This document shows positions 14,782 through 26,869 of a DNA stretch of 64,000 bases, in pieces. The notes below the pieces were generated by a model. The model was not told where the DNA came from and ran no database searches. It saw nothing but the letters and a program-made list of their open reading frames with translations. The stretch's first letter is position 1; each line of letters starts with the position of its first letter. The position numbers and the translations under genes are program-made. Origin of the DNA: Gibbula magus (taxonomy: Eukaryota > Mollusca > Gastropoda > Trochida > Trochidae); contig OW388296.1 of NCBI GenBank assembly GCA_936450465.1, forward strand, positions 37,290,023-37,354,022, read 5' to 3'.

Positions 14782-17240
14782 AGATGAAGATGAAGATGAA
14801 GATGGAGAAGAAGATGAAGATGAAGATGAAGATGAAGATGAAGATGAAGTTGAAGATGAAGAACAAGATGAAGATGAAGATGAAGATGAAGATGAGAAGA
14901 AGATGAAGATGAAGATGAGAAGAGATGAGATGAGATGAAGATGAGATGAAGATGAAGATGAAGATGGAGAAGAAGATGAAGATGAAGATGGAGAAAAAGA
15001 TGAAGATGAAGATGAAGATGAAGATGGAGAAGAAGATGAAGATGAAGACGAAGATGAAGATGAAGATGAAGATGGAGAAGAAGATGAAGATGAAGATGGA
15101 GAAGAAGATGAAGATGAAGATGAAGATGAAGACGAAGATGAAGATGAAGATGGAGAAGAAGATGAAGATGAAGATGGAGAAGAAGATGGAGAAGAAGATG
15201 GAGAAGAAGATGGAGAAGAAGATGGAGAAGAAGATGAAGATGAAGATGAAGATGAAGATGAAGATGAAAGATGGAGAAGAAGATGAAGATGAAGATGGAG
15301 ATGAAGATGAAGATGAAGTTGGAGAAGAGGATGAAGATGAAGATGAAGACGAAGATGAAGATGAAGATGAAGATGAAGATGAAGATGAAGATGAAGATGA
15401 AGATGAAGATGAAGATGGAGAAGAAGATGAAGATGAAGATGAGAAGAAGATGAAGATGAAGATGGAGAAGAAGAAGAAGAAGAAGAAGATGAAGATGAAG
15501 ATGAAGATGAAGATGGAGAAGAAGATAAAGATGAAGATGGAGAAGAAGATGAAGATGAAGATAAAGATGAGATGAAGATGAAGATGAGATGAAGATGGAG
15601 AAGAAGATGAAGATGAAGATGGAGAAGAGGATGAGATGAAGATGAGATGAAGATGGAGAGAAGATGAAGATGAAGTAAGACGAAGATGGAGAAGAAGATG
15701 AAGATGAAGATGAAGATGGAGAAGAAGATGAAGATGAAGACGAGAAGAAGATGAAGATGAAGATGAAGATGAGAAGAGATGAAGATGAAGATGGAGAAGA
15801 AGATGAAGATGAAGATGAAGATGGAGATGAAGATGGAGAAGAAGATGAAGATGAAGATGGAGAAGAAGATGGAGAAGAAGATGAAGATGAAGATGAAGAT
15901 GGAGAAGAAGATGAGATCAAGATGAAGATGAAGATGAAGATGGAGAAGAAGATGAAGATGAAGATGGAGATGAAGATGAAGATGAAGTTGGAGAAGAGGA
16001 TGAAGATGAAGATGAAGATGAAGATGAAGATGAAGATGAAGATGAAGATGAAGATGAAGATGAAGATGGAGAAGAAGATGAAGATGAAGATGAAGCTGAA
16101 GATGAAGATGGAGAAGAAGATGAAGATGAAGATGGAGATGAAGATGAAGATGAAGATGAGAAGAGGATGAAGATGAAGATGAAGATGAAGAAGAAGATGA
16201 AGATGAAGATGAAGATGAAGATGAAGATGAAGATGGAGAAGAAGATGAAGATGAAGATGAAGATGAAGATGGAGAAGAAGATGAAGATGAAGATGAAGAT
16301 GGAGAAGAAGTGAAGATGAAGATGGAGAAGAAGATGAAGATGAAGATGAAGAAGAAGATGAAGATGAAGATGGAGAAGAAGATGAAGATGAAGATGGAGA
16401 AGAAGATGGAGAAGAAGAGAAGATGAAGATGAAGATGGAGAAGAAGATGAAGATCAAGATGAAGATGAAGATGGAGAAGAAGATGAAGATGAAGACGAAG
16501 ATGAAGATGAAGATGAAGATGAAGATGGAGAAGAAGATGAAGATGAAGATGGAGAAGAAGATGAAGATGAAGATGAAGATGAAGACAAAGATGAAGATGA
16601 AGATGGAGAAGAAGATGAAGATGAAGATGGAGAAGAAGATGGAGAAGAAGATGAAGATGAAGATGAAGATGGAGAAGAAGATGAAGATGAAGATGAAGAT
16701 GAAGATGAAGATGGAGAAGAAGATGGAGATGAAGATGAAGATGAAGTTGGAGAAGAGGATGAAGATGAAGATGAAGATGAAGATGAAGATGAAGATGAAG
16801 ATGAAGATGAAGATGAAGAGGAAGATGGAGAAGAAGATGAAGATGAAGATGAAGATGGAGAAGAAGATGAAGATGAAGATGAAGATGGAGATGGAGAAGA
16901 AGATGAAGATGAAGATGGAGAAGAAGATTAAGATGAAGATAAGATGAAGATGGAGAAGAAGATGAAGATGAAGATGAAGATGAAGATGGAGAAGAAGATG
17001 AAGATGAAGATGAAGTTGAAGACGAAGATGAAGATGAAGATGAAGATGAAGATGAAGATGGAGATGAAGATGAAGATGAAGATGGAGAAGAATGTGAAGA
17101 TGAAGATGGAGAAGAAGATGAAGATGAAGATGGAGAAGAGGATGAAGATGAAGATGAAGATGGAGAAGAGATGAAGATGAAGTTGAAGACGAAGATGAAG
17201 ATGAAGATGAAGATGAAGATGGAGAAGAAGATGAGATGAA
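14782..17240 (+). repeat. Phase-broken, indel-rich part of the GATGAA array
   Basis: From about 14782 the strict multiple-of-three spacing is lost. Units such as GATGAGATGAG, GAAGAGAAG and homogeneous GAAGAAGAAG appear, and the reading phase changes many times (for example 14886-14950, 15570-15770, 16308-16420, 17160-17240). Upstream the phase is kept for about 9 kb. This is either an older, decaying edge of the array or a poorly polished consensus in low-complexity sequence. Confidence 0.6.
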
Positions 17241-17820
17241 GATGGAGAAGATGAAGATGAAGATGGAGAAGAAGATGAAGATGAAGATTGAAGATGAAGA
17301 TGAAGATGAAGATGGAGATGAAGATGAAGATGAAGATGAAGATGAAGATGAAGATGAAGATGAAGATGAAGATGAAGATGAAGATGAAGATGAAGATGAA
17401 GATGGAGAAGAAGATGAAGATGAAGATGAAGATGAAGATGAAGATGAAGATGAAGATGAAGATGAGATGAAGATGGAGAAGAAGATGAAGATGAAGACGA
17501 AGATGAAGTTGAAGATGGAGAAGAAGATGAAGATGAAGAATGAGAAGAAGATGAAGAAGAAGATGAAGATGAAGATGGAGAAGAAGATGAAGATGAAGAT
17601 GAAGATGGAGAAGAAGATGAAGATGAAGATGAAGATGAAGATGGAGAAGAAGATGAAGATGAAGATGGATAAGAAGATGAAGATGAAGATGGAGAAGAAG
17701 ATTAAGATGAAGATAAAGATGAAGATGGAGAAGAAGATGAAGACGAAGATGAAGATGAAGATGGAGAAGAAGATGAAGATGAAGATGAAGTTGAAGATGA
17801 AGATGAAGATGAAGATGAAG

Positions 17821-19870
17821 CACTACATGAAATATTGATATTTACAAAGGATTAAATATCTATTAAAGATGGTATTTACAAGCTATTTACAAATATTAAA
17901 ATACTTCTTTACAAAAATAATAAAGGTAATAAATATCTATTAAAGATGGTATTTACAAGATATTTATTATTTTGTAAACATTTGTAAAGCTTTGTAAAGC
18001 TTTGTAAAGCTTTGTAAAGCTTTGTAAATATCAACTTTAAAATCGTTGAAAAGTTTTGTAAATATCATCTTCGACTTTGAATAAAAATATGACTTTTGAT
18101 GAAAACAACTAACTTTGATTAAAAAAGACAATTTGATGAACAAATAATTTTATGAACAAATAATTTGATGAAAAATAATAACTTTGATGAGAAAAATGAC
18201 TTGAATGAAAAAAAATAACTTTAATGAAAAAAATACTTTGATGAAGGAAAAATATCTTTGATGAAAAAATTTACTTTAATGAGAGAAATGAATTTAATGA
18301 AAAAAATGATTTTGGTTGAAAACCGACAATTTGATGAACAAATAATTTGATGAAAAATAATAACTTTGATGAGAAAAATGATTTGAATGAAAAAAAATAA
18401 CTTTAATGAAAAAATGACTTTGATGAAGGAAAAATGTCTTTGATGAAAAAATTTACTTCAATTAGAGAAATGAATTTAATGAAAAAAATGATTTTGTTTA
18501 AAAAACGACTTTGATGGAAGAGACTTTGATGAATAAAAAATATCTTTGATGAAAAAAATTGATATTGATGAAAACTTGACTTTGAATAATAAAAACATGA
18601 ATTTGATTTAAAAAATGACTTTGATGAGAAAATTTACTTTAATGAAAAAAATGACTATAATGAAAAATTAATTTTAAAAGGAAAAATTACTTTGGTGAGA
18701 AAAACCGACTTTGATGTAAAAAAAATGACTTTGATGAAGAAAAAATATCTTTTATGAAAAAATTTACTTTGATGAAAACATGACTTTGAATAAAAAAAAG
18801 AGAAGATTTTAATGAGTAAAATGAATTTGATGGAAAAGAATGACTTTGATGAAGAAAAATAATTCTGATGAAAAAAATTACTTTGATGAGACATGACTTT
18901 GAATTAAGAACAATGACTATTGATACAAAAAAAAAAATTGATGAAAAAATGTATTTGATTAAAAAATGACTTTGGTGAGAATACTGACTTTGATGAAGAA
19001 AATGACTTTGTATGACAAAAAACGAATTTGATGGAAAAATTAATTTGATAAATAAAATGACTTTAATGAAAAAAAATGACTATAATATAAAAAATGAGTA
19101 TAATGAAATATTAATTTTAATGAAAAACTAACTTTGGTGAGAAAAAACGACTTTGATGGAAAAAATGACTTTGATGAAGAAAAAATATCTTTGATGAAAT
19201 CATGACTTTGAATTAAGAAAAATGACTTTTGATGAAAAAATATATTTGATGAAAAAATATATTTGATGAAAAATTATTTTGATTAAAAAATGACTTTGAT
19301 AAAAAAAAATGACTTTAATGAAAAACATATTTTGATTTAAAAAAATGACTTTGATGGAAAATCTGACTTTGATGAAGAAAATGACTTTGAATAATAAAAA
19401 AAAAGGCTTTTGATAAAAAGAAAAATTTGCTGAAAAAATAAATTTGCTGAAAAAATGAATTTGATGAAAAAAATGACTTAAATGAGAAAATGAATTTAAT
19501 GAAAAAAATGTCTTTGATTAAAAAACCGACTTTTATTTTAAAAAATGACTTTGATTTTAAAAAATTACCTTCATGAACAAATTATTTTGATTTTAAAAAA
19601 TGACTTTGATGAAAAACATGACTTTGAATTAAAAAATGCCTTTTGATGAAAAATTAAATTTGATGACAAAATTAATTTGATGAAAAAAATCACTTTAATC
19701 AGAAAAATTAATTTAATGAAAAAAAATATTTTTATTAATAAAAGATTTTGATTGAAAAACCGACTTTGATGATAAAAACTGACTTTGATGATGACATGAC
19801 TTTGAATTTTAAAAAATGGTCTTTGATTTCAAAAATGTCTTTGATGACAAAAATGTATTTAATGAAAAAA
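17821..19870 (+). mobile_element. Degenerate TTTGATGAA-repeat element, left/forward copy
   Basis: It starts at CACTACATGAAATATTG, directly against the GATGAA array. The first ~240 bp is AT-rich and holds a 76-bp direct duplication (AAAGATGGTATTTACAAG near 17865 and 17941) and five tandem copies of TTTGTAAAGC or its variant (17981-18030). From about 18060 to 19870 it is a degenerate tandem repeat of a 16-20 bp unit like AAAATGACTTTGATGAAA. The first 60 bases match the reverse complement of 32575-32634 at 44 of 60 positions without gaps, so the start is a real element terminus. No protein is encoded. It is an unnamed repeat family. Confidence 0.6.
17981..18030 (+). repeat. Five tandem 10-mers TTTGTAAAGC
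   Basis: Four exact TTTGTAAAGC units and a fifth that changes to TTTGTAAATA, within the AT-rich head of the forward TTTGATGAA element. Confidence 0.9.
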
Positions 19871-22021
19871 ACATTGATAAATTGAAGTATTTATTTCTTC
19901 CTGTCATTAATCAATTTTGCCCACTTAGTTTTTATGTAGTTCGAGCAAGAATATATTATGTATTTGAAAGTCATTAACGCTAATATACTCAAACTGGGTC
20001 TCCAATTTGATAACACATCATGGAAAGCGACTAAATCATGTTAGTGAGGTCACATGTATGTCCAATGTTAAAATTTGTGCTATTTAATTGAGATTTATCA
20101 ACTTTTACCGAAAATAACCAGTTTAAGGTCAGTCAGTTCATTATAAAGAAAATACAACCATTCAAAGTCGTGGTCATGATCGAAAACAGGACATAGAACC
20201 TTAGCATGCAGCAGCCATTAAGTCTTTCATAAAATAGATAGGAAGACAGATTTTCTTCTATTGCTTTTAATAGGTCTTATAACGAGTAAATACGGAAATA
20301 GAGCCATATATGTCGGCTACTACACGTGCATGAGACAGTTCCTTAGTTTTCATTGAAATATACATATATAAATAAAATATATAGTTGATAGAAAGTCGAG
20401 TAAGATGATATAACGTAAACCAGCACCTACTGTAATATGTACATTTTAGAAACATATAAAGTATCAAGCAAAACTGATTATGCATCTTTAAAAGAATACG
20501 TTTGCATATGACCACATTTACAGGTAACGTTTCATTTCTAAGTATCCAACATCTCACTACCTTTACATATTATATTTTGGAACTATTTCAATGTACAAAA
20601 GGAACGCAGGTGTGTTCAAAGATAAAACAAATAACCGACCAGCCTGATGCTATCATAAGAAAAGATAACCGTGTATAATATTATCACTATAACCATGTCT
20701 TAACACTACATGATTCTACAGGGCATGAAACATACTCTGGGCGTAATGTTGTTATCTTTGAAATGTAACTAATCACTGATAGAACAGGGGAAGGTGATAC
20801 GATGTTTATTTCATTACTTAATTTCATTAGCTAACACTAAGGTAATAAGTTAAAAAGTAGGTCCTACATACATAGTGTTTGACTGAATGATGGAACGACA
20901 GAGAGAATGAATGAACGATTGGCATGTTCACCCAAGCAGTAGTGATCTAAATTATCATAAGTTTAACAGACATATCCCGAAAGATAATCTTATATTCATT
21001 CGGCCTGAATCACAAAAATACATAACATTACACCTGTGCAAAGATGAGTTATATTAAGAACTAGAGCAAGCTTAAAACATCTTTTATTGACAAAGTATGT
21101 TGTGTCATCTTGATGATAACCTATCTTACAGTATGTTTACTGCTCCACTGCTGCTTCTTAACTTGCAGATTTGATAATCAATTAAGTTCAATTACTGGTA
21201 GATTTTAGAAGTGTTTATCATGGGACTGCCTTTCAATTATCCTACATCAATTTACATATTATCAATCACATTAGATTGTTCAAAAGCTATGTATAAATGA
21301 TCGTATTGACCAGGTGTACATTTTAAAGAAGAATATAGAAAGAGCATGTACATTTCTTTGATTGGCATTCTTGAAGTTAAGGTGATGAAGAAGAGATATA
21401 CGATCATGTACATTAACATATGTTTGTTATGTCAAAGCTGTTCTCAACTGTTCACATCGACATTCACAGCAATGGGTAACTTGCAGTCATACTGTATTTT
21501 TATGTATAGCATGTTCCATAGTGAAGTTTAGTATCTCCTAGATTAATTCTAGATGGATGGTTTCATACCTGTGACACTTGAAAACGATCGTCGTCTTTGA
21601 TATAAACAGTACGAGGGTTATAAACCAATTAGCGATCATATGTAGGCATTATGCCGTCTGCACACACGGTGTGTCTCAATGAATTACGTAATAGTTTCAT
21701 CAAAGGCGGCCGCGTTTCCCAGATATCACGCTGCAAAGCCTTTCAAGGTCATTGTGCGTGCTTACGCTCATTAACACAGAGAGAAAAGAAACTATCAATT
21801 TGATGTATGTTATATTAAAATCTATAATTAAAACATTTTAATTGCTGACTTTTTCATTCTTTTTTGTTATGATTTTAATAAAATGTATGCTTCACTTTCC
21901 ATAAGGCCATAGTACGTCTTTGCATATGGTGCTGAGACAACCTTATAGTTCTAATACCCGGAAAATAAAGGCACTGAGATTAAATATAGATTAAACAGAG
22001 AAGAAAGACAACTATAAACCT
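19871..22021. other. Non-coding AT-rich stretch
   Basis: No recognisable gene, RNA gene or repeat array. Only short chance-like open frames occur (for example 20267-20557 minus and 21346-21531 plus), with low-complexity composition and no domain I recognise. Confidence 0.6.
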
Positions 22022-22230
22022 GTTCTCATTGACAATTCCATCATAGAAGTTGTCCCAGAGTATAAGTATCTCGGCACTATTTTTCATGACAAATTCAAAC
22101 ACAGATAGCATCTACAAGAATGGCCAACAAAGACTGTGTTTTATGTATAGTTAAAGCTTTAAAAGTCATTACCTTTTCACTTGTTCTTTATAACAAAAGT
22201 TTTATTCAAAACCTTCAGTTGTGCAATTAG
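22022..22230 (+). pseudogene. LINE (non-LTR) reverse transcriptase C-terminal remnant
   Basis: In the frame from 22022 the sequence reads IDNSIIEVVPEYKYLGTIF and then HDKFKHR before a stop; the YKYLG block is typical of the thumb-side end of CR1/L2/Rex1-like non-LTR retrotransposon reverse transcriptases. About 80 bp further (22186-22230), in another frame, LYNKSFIQNLQLCN matches the 'YKSFI' block that usually follows it. Both pieces end in stops and are out of frame with each other. No other part of the element is seen, so it is an old, dead fragment. The family name is inferred from motif memory. Confidence 0.55.
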
Positions 22231-23399
22231 CTATTTCCATGATGTTTCATCCGTTTTTTTTGACATGATCACTTTACAGTCTTATATTTAATGAATAGAT
22301 GAAATGGTATCACGATTGTAATTTATCATTATGAGTTAAACAATTTATCATAGGCCGATAGGCTCATTACAACTATCACACTACTAACTCTTATTAAAGT
22401 GTATACGTTTGAATATTAATGATTAATGATAGAAATTCAACACACGTTGTTTAAGTGTATGAAATTAAAATACTAATACTTGTTGGTCCGCCTGTTCTTT
22501 ATTTTTAAGATTGTATGCGGAAGATTTCTGTTATTTGAAGAAGTTTCATAAGGCCATAATACAAATTAAATTTAGTATTGTTATGTCGCAAGCTAATGCA
22601 GCGGTTATCATGATAATAATGCTGTCAAGTTGTTACATTATATACATCTGTATTTCATTTTGTAATGACTCTTTTTGTCCATCTCAATTTTGCTGAGCTT
22701 CACTGACGGCGGTCAACCAGGGAATCTGTAATCAGATGGGAGTCCCTGGCTATATACAGGAGTAAGCGTCACGTGTAAATGCCTATCAGAACAACCTGTT
22801 AAACGATGCGTTCCGGTCGGTGTTATGTTATATGTGTATTCACTTTTAAACAGGGCTCCTGGTGGACTGTAACACTTGATTCGGTTATCTTGTACTGCAG
22901 CCATATTCAGCTATCCATCTATCAACAATCGCTATAGACACTTTCATATGGGTATCTAAACTAACTGTTATGATGACAAAGAATGTTTCATTATCTGTTG
23001 AAACAAAATTTGAATGTCGAATTGTAAAATTGCAATGACATTTACATGTTATAGATGTGAAAGGTGTGACTATTTTCTAAACTACAAATACAATTATTAA
23101 ATACAAGATATACACAATATAGACCTAGATAACAGGTCACAGTTGTTTAAACAACGATACTATAAGGTATTGATAGAAGTTGAACATGTATTACTACAAA
23201 TCATAAAATCAAATGAAAACATAAAATAAGCACACATGTGCCAAAGACTCATGTTCCGGTTTAAAACAGTTTGGATGGGGTGATGTTTCATATTATCCTG
23301 CTCAAATAAATTCATGGATGGCGATTTATATATACATGTTCATAATTGCAGACTCGTATACCTACGCTAGATATATCTAGATATTTCATTTTCCTCTGC
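22231..23399. other. Non-coding stretch
   Basis: AT-rich DNA with no feature I can support. A 63-codon minus-strand frame at 22713-22904 is discussed under rejected items. Confidence 0.5.
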
Positions 23400-23580
23400 T
23401 TATGTCAATGACAATTGTTTGTGTATGTGTATTGGTATTTAAATATAACCCTCTCATCAGAGTTGACGAATATACATCCGAATACACAACCACAGCTAGT
23501 CGCCCAGTCACCCAGACAATGTTAGCTTAATTGCGGGTCATAAACCAGGCGAGAAATTACGCGTAATACATTGAATATTT
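23400..23580 (+). repeat. Dispersed repeat, copy 1 (CTCTCATCAGAGTT family)
   Basis: It shares ordered blocks with 25570-25745: GTGTATTGGT, CTCTCATCAGAGTT, AATACACAACC and GCGGGTCATAAA, in the same order and orientation but with indels. The two are diverged members of one dispersed family; the nature of the family is not identified. Confidence 0.5.
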
Positions 23581-23644
23581 CGTAACTAGAAAATCGCTAT
23601 GTATGTTACCTTAGGTCTTTGAAGGGCATTTAGAAATGATACTC

Positions 23645-23795
23645 ATACGAACAGAAAGATTTTCTGGTTAACAACTGCTTTAGTATTTTGTTATTTCCTT
23701 ACATTCCACCTGATGAAGGAGTGAGTATGTACTCCGAAACGTCGTGTATTTTCACACTAAAGAAGTTGTTATCCAGAAAATCTTCCTGTTCTTAT
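23645..23795 (+). mobile_element. Foldback element with a hammerhead-ribozyme-like core
   Basis: Two ~40-bp arms (23645-23684 and 23756-23795) are inverted repeats with only a few mismatches; both contain GATTTTCTGG/CCAGAAAATC. The 71-bp loop holds CTGATGA (23710-23716), a 5-bp stem GGAGT/ACTCC (23718-23722 with 23731-23735) and GAAAC (23736-23740). CUGAUGA-stem II-GAAAC is the conserved hammerhead core, known in the pseudo-LTRs of Penelope-like elements. I could not find a convincing stem III partner and cleavage site, so activity is not supported. It could be a relic of a Penelope-like element end. Confidence 0.5.
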
Positions 23796-25569
23796 GTTAC
23801 CTTAAATGAATAATGACAATCATCTTAAATTTTGAGTTTATTAGATCTCTGGGATACCGTTGTTTATTTGTACAAGATTCTTTGTCGGCGTGAAAGTGGT
23901 AAGTAAATGTAACCAGTTAAAACTGGTAATTATTTGATTTAATTTTAAACCATATGATGTCCGTTAATACTGTAATGCTATCTCTATATTTTATGATCAT
24001 TTATATTATTTAAAATTTATTACAGATTCTTTTTCTTTTGAAGCTTTGGCTTATCAATTTTATCTTTGGAACTTAAACGTGTATACCTTGTAGTGGTATG
24101 CGTAACACGAAAACAATTTACCCATTCATACTGGATTGTTTTAAACCTTGTAAAAACGCCTTCTCGGTCCGGTACCCTGAATCGATACTGTTGATATGTT
24201 TGTAATGTCATTTATAAAATGTCTGGTAGGACAGACGGACGGTTAAATTAATGCATGTTTTATTGATGTGTTAAAACATTTATGCAATAGTTAGTTGTGA
24301 AAGGAGCATTTACAGACAGGTTTATTCAATGTATAAGGCCCAAACAATCTGGCCCAAAGTACAATCCATGTTTCAGCATGGCGGCTTGAGATGACGTGAC
24401 TTCGATAATTATTTCCCCCGGAGTTTTCATCAAATTTTTTATAAACATGGCAAAGTATTTTCAGATATATTATAAATAAGTAGATTATACATCGTTTATG
24501 GATTGCAAAAGCGTCACAAACTAACCATTTTTAAAATTCGTCTTCTATTTGACCAGAAGAATAATTAGAACATCATAGATCATCCAGCATGTAATATTCC
24601 TTTCAAAAATGTTGAATTTTTAAGGAGTGTAATGCGATTCTAAATTTTCAGAGGTTTCGTAAGAGTGACTTATCACTAAGAAAACTTAAATACTAGTCTG
24701 GCCAAAACCCCGATTTGAAATGATGTAATGACTTAATTAAATTGATGAATTAATTGTTTCGGACCAATTTGTATAAACATATCCTTTAAACATAAACAAA
24801 TATAGTTACCTGTCACCAACATTTTGATTCAACCAAATATAAGACAATCCACTTGACAATACATATTTCTCATATCAGCTAACTAATGCGTGTAACGGGA
24901 CATAGTTAAGGATCCGTACTCGTTATTGAAAATGTATCTTTAAACTAATTTTAAGAAATCAAAGCTGTATACATGACAACTGTGAGCTTTTTTGGATTTT
25001 GTCTGCAACAATATGAAAACAAGCATGATATACTTTAATGTTCTGCATGTGACATTTCATACGAACTTGCCAGCTGTGTTCATTTGCATCATATATATTA
25101 AAGCTATTAGTAGGCAGTTTGCTGCGAACGTACTACATAGCACACGCATTCAGTTTTAATGTAATATGCTTCATAAACAAAGCATACATTTATACATTTT
25201 ATCATTTACAAATACAAATTAAAAATTTCTGTCACATCTTCAGTCGGTTTCAATTTATTTCCATAAACTATACCTATCATCGATATGTTCCGTTTTTTAT
25301 AATAATTCTTAATATCTAAAATCAGTAGACACGCTCTTGCGTCATATACACGTAAATATTTGATTGATTCCACCAGTTTTAATTTGTGATCCGAAAACGA
25401 AGAACGATGGACAGAACATGACATATTTCATTATTTTTATTGATTTATCAAAATCATTCCCCTACACAATTGCAAAACAGACAGTTTATTCATATGGGCC
25501 AACAATAAAACAGAAAACCTATGTTAGCTTTCTTGATAATACAATTTAATTTGTTGAAAAATGAATGCT
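23796..25569. other. Non-coding stretch
   Basis: AT-rich DNA without recognisable genes. Short open frames at 24020-24211 (minus) and 25119-25424 show no domain. Confidence 0.5.
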
Positions 25570-25745
25570 TGTCCTATATACAGTGTACACGTGAATGTGT
25601 ATTGGTCAAAGAAGAGACTACTCTCATCAGAGTTCACAAATACACAACCGAATATACATGTATGCAAAGTTGCGAATAAACGCTGTTGAGCCCATCTAAA
25701 GATAGCAATTGCGGGTCATAAAACACCCTGTGCAATACACGAGAA
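25570..25745 (+). repeat. Dispersed repeat, copy 2 (CTCTCATCAGAGTT family)
   Basis: Diverged partner of 23400-23580. It shares GTGTATTGGT, CTCTCATCAGAGTT, AATACACAACCGAATA and GCGGGTCATAAA in order. Confidence 0.5.
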
Positions 25746-25960
25746 TGGTAAGTAATTGAAAAATCTAATCTGTTCTTACTAACTGTAGTAACACTATCTC
25801 ATATTTGTAAAAATATAGTTTTATGTTATTTGTACTTTTATCAGTGTTTTGGCCGCGTATGTGAATAGGATACATATTTGAGAATACTATCCATTATTTT
25901 ACGGCACTTTATCTTAACGTTATGAAATTTCTTTATGATACTGTTTTACAAAACGTTTTC

Positions 25961-26160
25961 NNNNNNNNNNNNNNNNNNNNNNNNNNNNNNNNNNNNNNNN
26001 NNNNNNNNNNNNNNNNNNNNNNNNNNNNNNNNNNNNNNNNNNNNNNNNNNNNNNNNNNNNNNNNNNNNNNNNNNNNNNNNNNNNNNNNNNNNNNNNNNNN
26101 NNNNNNNNNNNNNNNNNNNNNNNNNNNNNNNNNNNNNNNNNNNNNNNNNNNNNNNNNNNN
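25961..26160. other. Assembly gap, exactly 200 N
   Basis: A run of exactly 200 N, the same length as the gap at 49595-49794, so it is a fixed-size scaffold join and not a measured distance. Confidence 0.99.
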
Positions 26161-26327
26161 GATCGATGATAACATTTTACATATGGGAACAACAAACTCA
26201 ATGTAGAGAATCTAGGGAGGTTTAGACATAATAACACATTAATACAACAGCATTTATTCCAGAGTTGTTGATATATCGACATGAAAATATACCTGACAGA
26301 AATCATGGGTACACAGAGGAACAGTAG

Positions 26328-26357
26328 ATGGCGTTTACCACTGCGCTACCCCGCCCG
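26328..26357 (-). mobile_element. tRNA-derived SINE head fragment
   Basis: On the minus strand this reads GGGCGGGGTAGCGCAGTGG, which contains a good pol III A-box (TAGCGCAGTGG). It is the same head as in the longer SINE at 27700-27936 and sits at the same position relative to the local duplication. Only about 30 bp remain. Confidence 0.5.
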
Positions 26358-26663
26358 TTATTTAAAAAAAAATAAGTCATTTGTTCAAATCATAAACATT
26401 TATAACAAAAAATGTTTTACCTTAGTTTTACTTTTTTACAATATCTGTTTTACTGCCAGAAAATGATTTTATATTTTACATTTTATTAGGATATATGTGT
26501 CTCTTTATGTATATACATTTATACTCAAATATATAGCATTAACTTTCCATGTTTTTATATCATCCAGTCTCTCATAACCCTAACATGTGGTTGTATATCT
26601 ATATATATTTGTTATGTGAGGTGAGACCTTAACCGTCTGTATGTGTATCTGAACAGACTATCT
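26358..26663 (+). repeat. Local duplication, copy 1, first part
   Basis: It matches about 27937-28264 at high similarity (shared blocks include TCATTTGTTCAAATCAT, TATCTGTTTTACTGCCAG, AGCATTAACTTTCCATG and TATATTTGTTATGTGAGGTG). Copy 2 has a ~40 bp addition near its start. The homology resumes at 27366 after about 700 bp that copy 2 lacks. Confidence 0.8.
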
Positions 26664-26672
26664 TAAAGGATA

Positions 26673-26710
26673 GATGAAATGCATTTTTCTCAAGAATGAC
26701 AGATGATTAC
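26673..26710 (-). repeat. 38-bp exact inverted match to the flank of the (GATGTA)n array
   Basis: The 38 bases are the exact reverse complement of 57470-57507, the sequence bordering the 7.7 kb hexamer array. Here GATTAC is followed by CTCTACGTATATTG rather than an expanded ATCTAC repeat. Weaker similarity continues on the other side (TTTAAG and GGTTAAGGT blocks). Confidence 0.9.
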
Positions 26711-26869
26711 CTCTACGTATATTGTATATCGGAATCAATTGAGCATAAAATCGAGACAATATACACATGCAATTGATAATTAAGACGATTTTAATTCACC
26801 CATTTTAACACTATCGCAATTTGTTCGGCGAAACCTTTTGAAAATGCTCACTGAGGCGTGACTGTGATA

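Larger units (their letters stand above)
5877..17820 (+). repeat. (GATGAA)n-type hexanucleotide array, 11.9 kb
   Basis: The + strand is almost only G, A and T, built from GATGAA hexamers interspersed with GATGGA and GAAGAA variants, so it often reads GATGGAGAAGAAGATGAA. All three minus-strand frames and most of the plus frames stay open because the hexamer has few stops; this is not evidence of coding. The array begins inside a truncated satellite core at 5876/5877 and stops at 17820, where the TTTGATGAA-type element begins. Rare variants show higher-order structure (see the separate entries). Confidence 0.95.

Noticed and set aside
5845..17823. A 3,992-codon minus-strand open frame and a 3,462-codon one overlapping it
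   Set aside because: They are the reading of a hexamer that lacks stops in several frames (His-Leu, Phe-Ile and Ser-Ser dipeptides). There is no non-repetitive coding part and no splice or promoter context.
22713..22904. 63-codon minus-strand frame with fairly protein-like composition
   Set aside because: Too short, no recognised domain, no convincing donor or neighbouring exon; not supported without transcript data.
24020..24211. 63-codon minus-strand frame
   Set aside because: Same reasons; its lysine-rich end is low complexity.
26328..26357. tRNA gene
   Set aside because: Only an A-box-like head is present, without anticodon arm, T arm or acceptor pairing; it is a SINE fragment.
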